Shown: in pieces, positions 25,734 to 36,600 of the stretch
Layout: each line of letters starts with the position of its first letter
Numbering within the stretch: the first letter of the stretch is position 1
NCBI GenBank assembly: GCA_001949185.1
Contig: BDGG01000003.1
Coordinates: 1,811,164 to 1,875,163 of the forward strand
Length of the DNA: 64,000 bases
DNA from: Ramazzottius varieornatus
Taxonomy: Eukaryota > Tardigrada > Eutardigrada > Parachela > Ramazzottiidae
Direction: 5' to 3'
Program-made: the position numbers and the translations under genes
Notes under the pieces: generated by a model
What the model was told of the DNA's origin: nothing
Database searches by the model: none
The model's input: the letters and a program-made list of their open reading frames with translations, nothing else

Positions 25734-26991
25734 CTATGCTAAGCTATCGATCAGGGAATCTCGCATCTTTGTGGCGATGTTAGACGGCTGATGTCCTTCG
25801 GTAAGGCGGAAGACGGACTCTATAACGGAGATCTCTGTGCTGGTTGTGTCCAAGCCGCAGAAAGCTATCCAGTCGTTAACAATCAATCCACCTCCGATCA
25901 CATCGCTGCCACGATTCACGGTTCCAGCCTGAAAAGGATATAAGCCGGAAAATTAATCAAGTAAGCCAGGAAGTCGTGTTTGGGATGTCGGTAACTGAAT
26001 TCACCCAAAGTGTTCGAAAGTGGCGCATGAAAACATGCGCCACTTTTGAAAACAATATACTGAGCTCCCATTTCGCAATGCAGAAGCAAGAACACTGTCC
26101 GATCTTACCACGAGTGGTACTTGAAGCAGTGAAGAAAGCTCATCTTGGTCCTCGATCTTGGCTTTGGAATGGACCAGTCCTCCCTGATTGCTCAACGCAC
26201 AGTAACTTCCAACCAAAACGTTGTCGGCTATAGCGTGGCGGAAGACTTCCACTTTCAACACGTCGGAAATTATTTCTTCCGTTTCCTACAGCAGACAGAA
26301 ATTAGTCTTTTGTTACCGCAGGGCAGGGATAGGGAAACTGTGTTCTTACTCTGTCCAGATCAGGGTGTACGAGTGCGACGTAATCGTTACAGGCTATAAC
26401 GTTTCCCAGTGCGGATAACCTCTCTTCGACTCGCTGGATCTTGACTGAGTCTGGAAGGCTGTTCCGGAAATGCTGGAGCTCTTGATCGGTTGTGGCGTAA
26501 GGGACAAGAAGACCGTGACGATTTCCTGACGCGCGCACGAAGCAAAATACAGTACGCGAATCGTATACGGAAATAAGAATATCGTATACGGAAATAATAT
26601 CTCCCTTCAGCCAGCCGAGCATCTGAGCAGAACGGAAAGGAGCCTGACTCTTACCTGCAGTCAGTCTACCGATGATCCGACTTCCACCGATGGAAGAGTG
26701 TACGACGGGAATGGCATCTGACAGATCAGATTCAAAAACACTGCAACGAAAAATAGACTAAACAGTGCACCTCGACCAACAGATCAATCAAGAACAGATT
26801 TTAGAATGGAACATTTCGGATGAGCGAAGATCCACCGATCATCGTCCGAAAAGATTCTGGCACACACAAAATTAAGGATCTCACCTGTAGAAGTTCTGAG
26901 CCCCTCCGATGGCCACAAGGCAGTATGAGTTGGTTAGTTTGGTGAAGACGCCGACTTCGTTGCTACTTTCAAACTGGGTGCGAACAGCCAT
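25734..26991 (-). CDS. EIF6: Eukaryotic translation initiation factor 6
   Basis: Anti-association factor that binds nascent 60S subunits and blocks joining to 40S; also needed for pre-60S maturation. Five minus-strand exons: 26991-26885 ([19 protein letters not shown]), 26740-26655 (ending [12 protein letters not shown]), 26525-26350 ([32 protein letters not shown]), 26285-26109 ([33 protein letters not shown]) and 25928-25734 ([14 protein letters not shown] to [10 protein letters not shown]). All joins are GT-AG and in phase. It is full length and highly conserved, so this is a functional gene. Intron 4 holds family A copy 8. The start codons of EIF6 and APRT are divergent, 659 bases apart. 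Confidence 0.97.
25981..26069. repeat. Foldback element family A, copy 8 (short)
   Basis: GAAAGTGGCGCATG directly faces CATGCGCCACTTT with a minimal loop, so the spacer seen in other copies has been lost. EIF6 intron 4. Confidence 0.82.
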
Positions 26992-27650
26992 GTTGAAGGT
27001 GTTATGTAGCAAGAACCTTCGAAGTGATCTCTAAGATCCCTCAGCATATATCTCCGACTGAATCCTCCGTTGACGATCTAAAAGAATCAAGAACACAAGA
27101 AACTAAAAACCGGGCCTGAGAAGCGTAAGAAGAAATGGCGAGGATGTTGCGAAAATCCATTTTAAAGCACAATTTTGGAATGATCTCATTTGAGCAGTGT
27201 TCGGCGGATGAACAGCTCCCTCGCTTCCATATCGCTCATCAAAATCATACCGCCAGCCGGTGTGTGGTGCGCCGGACAGTGTTTCGTCCTCGGTCGAGAA
27301 CTGTTTACCTGCATTTGAGTCGTTTTCGTGCGTGGTCAGTTCGTCGCCCATGTAACTTCCCAGAAGCAGTTGGTAAACAGAACGAAGCAGGGCGTCCTGT
27401 GTATCTGAGGTACGTGACGTAATGGTGGTGCGGAGCGTCTAGCGTAGAAAACAGCTCAATGCGGCAGCCGCCTTTTCGCTGCGGCGAGATTTTCAAACGA
27501 ACGGCGCCGCTGTGAGGGAAAGGCGATTGGCGAACAGCTGATTTCACTCCTTTTATTATTTCCGTTTCCAGCGGCGAGAAACCTCGATCGAAACTCTACC
27601 GAGGACTGGCTTCGTTCCGTGTCTTTCCAGTTTGATAGCACATCTTCAAC
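26992..27650. promoter_or_regulatory. Divergent EIF6 / APRT promoter region
   Basis: 659 bases between opposite start codons. No coding exon recognised, so promoters and leaders of both genes must lie here or be very close. CG-rich stretches occur at about 27455-27530. Confidence 0.5.
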
Positions 27651-28368
27651 ATGGACGGAGGCTCAGACGACCACTTGGCGCGGATCGCGGCATCGTTCAC
27701 GATACATCCTGACTTCCCCATCAAAGGTGTCAACTTCAGGTAAGAGCCTCGCTCGCGTATTGTAACAGTCTGACGGCTAGTCCTCTTTTTCTTCACGATC
27801 GTTCGAGTCGATTCTTGGTGCGGATAGTATGTTTCTTTTCTCGTAGAAATATCCTTCCTGTGATGCGCGATCCACAACTCTTTGGTTGGCTTATCGATGA
27901 GTGTGTCGCCCGTATAAAGGACAAGTTTTCTCAACCTATCGACCTAGTCATCGGACTGGAAGCTCGTGGTTTCTTGTTTGGTCCTGCCATCGCTCTACGG
28001 CTGAATTGTGGATTCGCACCGATAAGGAAGCCTGGGAAACTACCTGGCAAACTGGCGACTGTTAGTTTCAAAAAGGAATATGGTGAAGTACGTCATCTGC
28101 TTATGTCAACTTCCGGTCGACGATCCTGAGTGTGTATACTGTTTCGTAGGATGTGTTTGAGATCGAAGAAGACGCCATCATGCCAGGTCAAAGAATCGTG
28201 ATCGTGGATGATGTACTGGCAACGGGCGGAACGCTTCGGGCAGCGACTCAATTGATGGAGCAGCGGAAGGCACTTCCGGTGGGAACATTCGTCATCGTGG
28301 AACTTCTCGGTCTTGGAGGGCGGAATCGCGTCCCGTCTTGCGAAGCTCTTTTTAGTTTCTCTGGATAA
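27651..28368 (+). CDS. APRT: Adenine phosphoribosyltransferase
   Basis: Purine salvage enzyme: adenine + PRPP gives AMP + PPi, cytosolic. Three exons: 27651-27739 (MDGGSDDHLARIAASFTIHP), 27847-28087 (NILPVMRDPQLFGWL; the GLEARGFLFGPAIA substrate loop; RKPGKLP) and 28150-28368. Exon 3 carries the PRPP-binding signature VIVDDVLATGGT and ends FSFSG then TAA. Total about 182 residues, the family's normal size. Joins are GT-AG and in phase. It is head-to-head with EIF6. Confidence 0.96.
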
Positions 28369-29140
28369 CTGCTTCTTTGCTAATACTGTGTCCCGCTGCC
28401 GTGGACCCGTGATGGTTTTCCTTCCTTGTTTGACAGTATGGATCCCAAAGACGAAATTTTCATTTTACCGTCTAACAACTCGTATATAGTAAAAACTAAG
28501 AAGCTTATTGAGCTCTCCATGACTCGACGAACTGTTGTTAGAAATTTTCTCTTCTTCTTAGGAACCTTGTTTCAGTTTTATGTTGACGCGAACATTGGTT
28601 GGTAGTGCGGGAGAGCTTAATAAATCGAAGAACTGTTTGCAGTCCTCAGCACACGGGTTACGAAAAGAGTGTTGAAAGTATGTCATGTAATATGTGGAAT
28701 GTTACGTAATGCATGTGACGTAATGATCTGATGTTGTTATCACTTATCACTGACAGCCAGCTGTGAGCCTGGACGTTTATCTCTTCATCAGTGGCCTGTT
28801 CACACCTCCGGTAGACTTCACCTTCGTTGATTTCTTCCCTTCGTCGCTGAATTCAGACTGTAGGGAGAATCATATATCTGCACGTCAACATTAGAGCCGT
28901 GGACCGACTTTGGACATCAAGCGATGGATGGGATGAATACGCGAAGCAAGCTTGTTCACACTTCCGGTGGCTCTCTTAATCAACGCCAGTGCCTTTCAGA
29001 TGCTTCTTCTCTGTACTGACGGTCTGGAATTGAGGAGAATCATCTTAAAGCGATGTTGAAGTAAGTATGTTTCGTCAGTGCTCGTTCGTTGGATGTGCAT
29101 GCCTCCAGACATTAACGAATGCTGTTTTGCCCTTCAGGAC
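28369..29140. other. Spacer between APRT and UCP4-type gene
   Basis: No gene recognised. A leader acceptor (CCCTTCAG, ending at 29137) just before the next ATG suggests the UCP4-type gene has a spliced 5' UTR starting in this stretch. ATGTCATGTAATATG / TTACGTAATG words at about 28680-28725 are weakly palindromic. Confidence 0.4.
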
Positions 29141-31005
29141 ATGGCAGGCGCACCTTCGTTAAGTAATACCGTCGGACGGGATCTACTCGCTCCGAAGATT
29201 GTCCCTCACCTTGCCACGTTCTTCGACGGAACCAGCTCTCCAGGCGACACTATGGCGCTGAAAGACGGCGATGAGAAAACGCTGAACTTAGCGAGGCCCT
29301 TCGCTTCACGTAGCGCTACTGTGGTTCGTCAAGCAACCGGAAATGATAGACTGGTGGTCAAATACGTCCTGTCCAGCCTCAGTGCCTTCGTTGCTGAATT
29401 CGGTACACTTTTACCGGAGTCTTGTCTATGTTTCCAGTGGAGTAAAACATGACGAATTTTTCTGATTTTGTTTTGGAATTTTGTAGCCACTTACCCGTTG
29501 GATCTGGCAAAGACACGGCTGCAGATTCAAGGCGAGCGCGGGGTTGCAGGTCAGCGTCCATCTAAAAGCAATCAGCCTTATCGCGGATTGATAAAGACTG
29601 CCGTCGGAATAGGTGAGTGTCTGGTCGAACTATTCGGTGACAGATATCTTGAACTGGTTCGATTTGTTTTGTAGTGGAGGAAGAAGGGTTCTTCAAGCTG
29701 TGGTATGGCCTGTCACCTGCCTTAGTACGACATGCAAGTATGGTGGTATGCATTTCGAGATGATCCGAGAAAGAAAGTGCAAGGTGCAAAGCAGATTTTG
29801 TAACGTAGTATACACCGGTTCCAGGATGACGCTTTACGAGAAGGGTCGCGAGATTGTCTTTCACGCAGACTCCAAGGACTCGATTGCCTTATGGTATGTG
29901 GTACCCTCACTTCCGGTTCTTTAATGCACCGTGAAAACTTGAGCTTTTCTCTGTTGCAGGCAAGCAGTGATATTGGGAATGGGCTGCGGAGGACTAAGTC
30001 AGGTCATGGCGAACCCGACGGACGTAGTCAAAGTCATGCTTCAGATGGAGGGTCGACGTCGCCTCGAAGGAAAGGCACCTCGGTTAGGACATCACGTTTC
30101 CTGCCTGTCCTCCAAAACTTTCTTTCTGAACGGTGTGATGTGCTTTTTTGTATCAGGGTAACGGGAATGGCTCACGCGTTCAAGACTGTAGTAGCCGAGA
30201 GCGGATACCGGGGACTAATGCGCGGTTGGGCGCCCAATATGCAACGAGCTGCCTTGGTCAATCTTGGAGGTATGTTCTTCCATATTGGAGCTATGGAATA
30301 TTACAACGGTACTGTTCTTGATTTTTCAGATTTGACTGCCTATGATACGATAAAGCACGCATTTATGTTGCACACTCCGCTGAAGGACACTCCAGTAACC
30401 CATGCCTTATCCAGCCTCTTCTCCGGCATCGTTGCAGCAACCTTCGCAACCCCAGCCGGTTTGTGCTTCTGCTAGTGCGCCTTATGGCTTATGTTGTAGT
30501 CCTTATACCGTGAACACGTGCTTTAGATGTGGTGAAGACACGGATGATGAACCAACCGTTCGACGAAAAAGGAAGGTGAGAAGTCGGGTCCAACACCAAG
30601 GTTGATATGCTGTTCGATATGTAAAGGACCGGAAGTCTGGGTCTACAAGGGTTTCACTCTTTCCAGACCTCTCTTTTACAAGTCCTCGATGGAGTGCCTT
30701 TCCAAAACTATAAGAGATGAAGGTCTTCTTGCCATTTACAAGGGATTCTTCCCCGCTTGGTAATATACATCTATCCGCCAGGCTAGTTTCCTAGCGTTGG
30801 CTGCCACGGGATACTTGAACGCTTGATATTGACAGGATGCGAATGGGTCCGTGGAGCATGACGTTTTGGATGGTGGGTTGTTCGAGTATGGCCAAACTTC
30901 ATTTGGCTTATCTAAGTGAGGTTCTTGCAGGTTTACGAGCAGTTACGCCGGCTGAGCAAACCCGTAGCGGAAACACCCTTGCCACCCGAAGAGCTAAGAA
31001 AATAA
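29141..31005 (+). CDS. Mitochondrial carrier, UCP4 type (SLC25A27)
   Basis: Inner-membrane carrier of the uncoupling-protein branch. Exons: 29141-29402, 29487-29612, 29675-29737, 29809-29893, 29960-30082, 30159-30269, 30330-30458, 30527-30575, 30667-30759, 30836-30872 and 30931-31005, all in phase with GT-AG introns. The three carrier signatures are present: YPLDLAKTRLQIQG, NPTDVVKVMLQMEG and TPADVVKTRMMNQP, each ending one matrix repeat. YDTIKHAFMLHTPL and RMGPWSMTFWMVYEQLR match UCP4 closely. The N-terminus is unusually long: about 80 residues, with no obvious targeting pattern, precede the first transmembrane helix (VKYVLSSLSAFVAEF). If the true start is an internal ATG such as that of MALKDGDEKT, the extension shrinks. 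Confidence 0.9.
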
Positions 31006-31320
31006 CAGTTTCCTCATGTAAAGCACAATTTGTATATACAGTGTTTGTACAGTAATTATGCAGTTACCCACTTTGTTAAGGATGGTCGGATTTTGGTTAT
31101 TTGACATTGTACTGTATGTTTGGCTCCCGGTGGCGATTCATTTCCTTTCCCTCGTCTTGATTACTGTAAGAACTTCGACCAGCCGCATGCAACGTTCCTC
31201 AGACACGGTCCTTCGCCCTGTGTAGCTTGTGGTCGGTTTGCCGGCGGATTCAACACCTCTGCGAGGCCCGAGATAGTTGATGAGGGTCGATAGACGTAAT
31301 TTCAGTAACTGCTTGTAACC
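31006..31320. other. 3' flank of UCP4-type gene
   Basis: Presumed 3' UTR and spacer before the minus-strand MAGI-like remnant. No coding signal seen. Confidence 0.35.
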
Positions 31321-32220
31321 CAAGCTCGAGCCTCTATGTTGATTTCCGGAACTTCCTTGGCGGAATCAACCGAGACCATTCCCATTGCTCTCTGAAGCTC
31401 ATCCGACGCTTGGCTTTTGGCTTTTGCAGGAACTTGCGCAGTCGACGGCCAGGAGAAATGTGGACACAACGTCCCGTAGAACTTCCCTGCAACGATAAGT
31501 ACATGTGGCCCACGTCAAACCTCATTTGAAATCGTTATCTCCAGTGGCGCACCTTTTCGTTCTCCTTGGCCGGCCATGTGCGCCACTTTTGAAAACGATC
31601 ATCTTCAAGTCGTCATTTGCCGACGTCCCTATTTTGTTGCGGACAGCTGGCATTTACCTACTGCAGACACACCTTCAAATTCTTCCAGCTCCAGAAACTG
31701 GCTAAACACAATTGCACCTGTTCCTCGCTCCAGAAGTGGTAATCAACCCCTTCGACTTCCCCTTCACGAGTTACTCGACTGGTCGCCGGTGGATAAAGAA
31801 TCGTCCCGACATGCTCTCACGGATGACCGTCTGCATACGACGCCAAACTTGAGACCTGATGTCGCTGCAGACTTCCATGTGGAAAGGTCTCGTCGTGCAG
31901 GAACCTGAATAACTCAAAATCGAGCCCAAAATGGAAACCTGACGTGACGGTCGACTGCAGAGCTTCTCTTTTGTTCCATAGGTTTCTCCTCCGCTTGTAG
32001 ACAAACTGGCAGACCATAAGGAATAAATTATGCCCTCGTACTGATCAGCGTCCAGCCAAGCACATGGTCGGTGACGAGCCGTGCGGGTCCTGACCGGACC
32101 GATTCCAGGCCAGTCGGATCCGGAAGTAAAATTTCCTCGAACTTTATTATTGTGGCTACTGACCATCAAATACCTTGCAGTCTCCCCTCCATCGTTACTG
32201 GTTAACATGCAGTACTGCAT
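31321..32220 (-). pseudogene. Decayed MAGI-type MAGUK fragment (PDZ/guanylate-kinase-like)
   Basis: On the minus strand, GEVEGVDYHFWS (about 31750) matches the guanylate-kinase-like domain of MAGI scaffolds; QFLELEEFEG then KFYGT (about 31690 and 31478) continue it, followed by ELQRAMGMVSVDSAKEVPEIN to a stop at 31321. Upstream, QTVIRESM and LVTDHVLGWTLIST look like the end and middle of the preceding PDZ. These pieces lie in different frames in the same stretch: the frame changes between QTVIRESMSGR and the GEVEGVDYHF block, and again after FWSEEQ, with an in-frame stop after WTLISTRA. A 16-base intron would be needed at one point, which is implausible. I read it as a truncated, frameshifted copy. 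Family A copy 9 sits inside it. The alignment is from memory, so the MAGI label is moderate. Confidence 0.5.
31508..31629. repeat. Foldback element family A, copy 9
   Basis: CCAGTGGCGCACC and ATGTGCGCCACTTTT arms; right outer end GTCATTTGCCGACGTCCC faces GGCCCACGTCAAACC. Between two segments of the MAGI-like remnant. Confidence 0.88.
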
Positions 32221-32320
32221 CTGACTGTGTCAAAAAACCCCACGCTTAAGTCCCAAACAGGCTGGGTACGTACGGGCTCAGCGAACCTTCTACATTCCAG
32301 GTCCGGATCCCACAATATAT

Positions 32321-33091
32321 TTACGATACTAAAAGCTTTAGTTGTTGTTCAGTAAAAAAGGTCGTGTATTCCGAGTCCCACACATTCCTCGGTACATCCA
32401 TATTCCGCATCAGGAAGCAAACCCCTCTGGTCTTTTTATACGCCGCCACATTACAGTCCGGATTGTACAGACATGCCAGACTGCAGACTTCTTCCTGGTC
32501 CACATCGAAGCGGCGTATCTTGTCGCCCCAGTAGACCTGTCCTTCCACCCGATGAAGTCCCGGTTGTTCCTCATAGATGAGTTTCCAATGTCGAGCCTGT
32601 ACCGGCCGGACGTTATCGGTCTTCTCGGAGAGCTGGTGCAGGCAACAGAACCCCGTCTTCTTCCCGGTCCCGAATGTCACCAGCTCGCACTTTGCCGCTT
32701 GTTCGCATTTCTGCCAGCACTGCGACTCGTTCAGCTGGGAGTAGCGATCACAGGAAGATTCCGCACCCTGCATCGTCCATCCGTTCAGCGTGAGGATACG
32801 AGGTGCAGTGGGGAGGAAGGCTCGTTCAATGATGGCCAAGGACTCACTGGCTGACGCTAACCATTCCGTAATGCTGATACTAAAAAAAGGAAAAGAAATA
32901 TAAATCGGTAGGGGTGGTTTCTCCCTAGGTAAGCGTACTTTCAGGTGGCAGTAGACTTACTTTTCCTCTGGTGGATGAATGGAAATATTGGAAAGAGGAT
33001 GCTGGATCTGCACGTCCAGTGGCGTAGCGTCAAGCGGGCTAGCGCAACTTAGGAGGGAGGCTATCCACAGCCCGATACGCTTTGGCAGCAT
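32321..33091 (-). CDS. Secreted Cys-rich PAN/apple-like protein
   Basis: Two exons, 33091-32961 and 32879-32321, give 229 residues. The N-terminus MLPKRIGLWIASLLSCASP is a short signal peptide (basic start, hydrophobic core, small residues near position 18). The mature part has two Cys-rich segments: CDRYSQLNESQCWQKCEQAA...FCCLH and VCSLACLYNPDCNVAAYKKTRGVC. The second has the Cys spacing and aromatic/Tyr pattern of PAN/apple modules, which bind protein or carbohydrate ligands outside the cell. Sequons such as NIS and NES could carry glycans. The exon join is in phase (AA|T gives Asn). I cannot name an orthologue; function in extracellular binding is inference. Confidence 0.7.
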
Positions 33092-33626
33092 GGCTTCGCT
33101 GGTTCCCTGGCTTGAACACGGACCTCACACCGACGGCGAAGATAGAACCTGGACAGCTTTCTCCGTCCACCGGTTACCTGCCGGTACTTTATATACCAAG
33201 GACATGCGCTGCTTGGAATTGACGGCCGGGGGCGATACTGGCTAGGCCAGTCCAGCCTATGCATAGAGGACATTCTTTGAATGCCGCCCTGCGTTTCACC
33301 TTGATTCGCGGAATGCATAGACTGACGAGAGATAATTTATTTGTCAGTAATCGAAGGAAAGAAGAAAGAGCTAGTAAAATTCACATCAAGAAAAGTTCGA
33401 AACAGGATGGGTAAAAGACGCACCATTATAACTTACTGCAGTCTAAACGAAACTTTTCAGTACACGTATCCCCTATAAGGCTAAAATTTTATGCGCGATG
33501 TACTCGTACGAAACAAAGAAAACTACATGCAACGGCATATCTGAGGATATAACATGGTGTAACGGGTATTTCGTTTGACTGAGCTCTTTCACTAACGAGT
33601 TCCTGTACCATGTTTGAAGTAAAGTA

Positions 33627-36600
33627 TCACACAAAGCCAAAGTTCTTCGTCTTGATGGCTAAGAGCAACTTGGACCGGATGATGGGTTTGGCGGAGTACA
33701 GCGGGATGTACAACCTCGAGATGCACTACGAGCAAGAAAGAAAAGTCTGAAAATCCCATCAGTGGTTGGAAGAAGTTGCACTGCTTACAGTGTTAGCCGT
33801 GGGAAGATGGACGTCGTCGGCCGGCCGGATGGTAATGGAGGGTAAAGGCGCGAAGCCCGCCTCACTAGCTGGCATAGCTGAACTTCCGGTCCAGAAGTAC
33901 AACTGGGAAAAAGTACCACGTTACCACCAAATCGAACAAGGAAATATACCAGGGACGTCGGCGAACTACTTGAACGCGTATTTCCCAGCTGGCGCACACA
34001 TCAGCCAAAAACAATGCACCGGTGCGCCACTTGAGATAACAACCATGTTCAGTTCGTTTGCCGACGTTTCAGCTACTTCAAACCCTTACCAGTTCTTGCT
34101 TCTCATCGGGGCTGAGTTTATCCACGGTATTCCAGAACCAATGTTTGAACTTGGTTTTGTCCTGAGTCTTGTCGTTCGTTTCGTCCTGCCAGTTAGTCCA
34201 TGAAGCCAGCTGCTGGATGTCGATGGCACGATCGACACCGTTCAAGAGCAACCGGAAGTCTTCCGGCATGACGAGTTCCAGCGCGTCACTTCCGATCACT
34301 TCATGCACTCCTCGTTTCAATGCCTGCGCAAAACACAAACGCAAGAACCATCACGGAACAATCCCGCATTGTTCTCAGTATTCTCGGGCTGTCAAATACG
34401 TACATCAAGGGCTTTCTCCACCACTCGAAGCATCCTGGCTTCCGTCGCTAGCTTGACGAAGTCGTAAATGTTGTCCCGCGTTACTGCACGTTCGCGTCCA
34501 TTCGACTCGAGTTCCAACTCTTTATTACCCTGAGAGAGACAAGAACTCAGTCGTGTCCTAATTCTGGCTGCATAGAAGAAAACCCTTACTTCTTCTACGG
34601 GGACATCGATCGAGAAGTACAAGTACAGGCTCTCCAGTTCCTCATCGCTCATGCCATTCTCCACATCGACCACCATCTTCCTCAGCGTTTCGAACATGAC
34701 TGGATCGTGGAAAGCAAAGTCACTCCAGTTGACCTGCCTTCCCAGAATGTGCTTCACGGTGGCCCGCGTAAGACAGATGGGAAGAATCTCGCCTTGAAGC
34801 AAGGCCAGCCCAATCAACCTGCAAGATACAAAAGACCATCAGTCCAGTCATGTCATATTACATGACACGCTATCAGCTGGTCAGAATTACATGCCAAACG
34901 CTATGACATACAGTACATGTCATTTCAATGGAGCTTGGTGCGTCATGTCATATGATATTACATAAACGGATTATGACACGACGGCAATATTACCTTCCAA
35001 CATTCTTGAAAGCGGTCAGTCTGGCTGCCGAATTCTTCCCGGGTCGCACAGCATAGATGCCCGGTCGACCAGGTTCGTAGAAGAGCGGTTCGTCATCGTC
35101 GTTCAGCTTCTCATCGTGATTGACCCCAGTATCGCTCTCTTTCGCCGGGCTCTTGGCAGCGGGTACCTGAGCCGCTGTCGGTTGGTACGAGTAGTCTGAT
35201 GGCATTGCCAGAATACCATAGTCTGCTGAATGGTACACGGCATCTGGGCCCCGCTGGCTCACTAAGGCCTGCATGGCCATGTCGACGCGGGCTGACAACA
35301 TCTCGGGGTCCGTCAGGATTCTTTCTAGCGTGCTCATGTCCAATTGCATCAGCATTCCGGTCACCTGCAAAGAAACCATCGATGAAAATTCCACAATAAT
35401 GTCTAACAAAAACACTTTCAGTTATACATCGTGTTTGTCAAGTTAATCGCAGCATCGAAAGCCAATGCCATTATCCTTCTTCACCTGCATACACTGAACC
35501 GCACGGTTGCTGCAAAAAACAAGTTTGCAGGTTCACGCCGCGATACATTCAAGCAGAATCAAATACCTCCATACAAGTGTCAGTGCACATAATACGGTGC
35601 GCGAGTAGACCTGAGGATGGTGTGGTTTCACCACACCACACCACACCGAAAAAACCCACTCTTTTTGGTTTCGGTGTGCTTGAAACACCAAATCGAAAAA
35701 TTGGTGTCCGAGTCACACCGAATTTGCCGTTTCGGTGTCTAGGAACACCACATCACACCAAACCGAAAAACTTTTGGTGCACCAGATTTAATGAGCTCCC
35801 CTCTGAGCGATGGTTTTCGCGTGCTGGTAAGGTCGTCACCAAGCCTAGAAGTTCACTAGATAGTACGATCGTGCAAGTTTCGATGTGTTTGAAATCTTGG
35901 TAGTTTTTTGAGTTTCCTACAGCGCAGTTCGATTTGTCGATGACGGATTAATAAATTGTGAATTCGCTCTTTGAAACTTTTTTCGGTTTTTCGATTTGGT
36001 TTGGTGTGGTGTACCGAAAGAGTGGTGTCCGAACCACACCACACCGGAAAAAGTGGTGTGGCTTTCGCACCGAAAAACCAGTTTCGGTGTGGAGAAGCAC
36101 CGAACCGAAAAACACCACACCACACTTAATCACACTTTTCTCAGGTCTATGCGCGAGTATGCAGGCAGATGCCACGATGCGGATAAAGGGCGAGAAACTC
36201 GTCGTGAACCTGCATACACCTGGCCTCATGCTCATTACGACAACCGAGTATGCAGGCTGGGAAGTAGTGCAGTAGTAGCACAGTACATCTTCCGGTTTTT
36301 GAGTGAATCAACTAGATGATTACCTGCTGGACTGTGCTGGCGCTCATGCTGGGTCGAGCACTTGCAATGTTCCTCTGCACTGCTTCGGCCATCTCGGCTC
36401 GTTCCGCCGACATGGCATGGCGATGTGCGCTGCCTCCACCCGGTCGAAAGGGAGGTGCGTTCACATCAGGCCAAGTTCGGCTGGCGCGAGACTCGAGGTC
36501 CAAGACGTCGCCTTCAGAGATAGTGCGCCGACTGTGGACGCTCTCACGCATGAAGCGCAAACGAGTAGTGTCAGCTGGTGGTATCCAACGGACACGTTCG

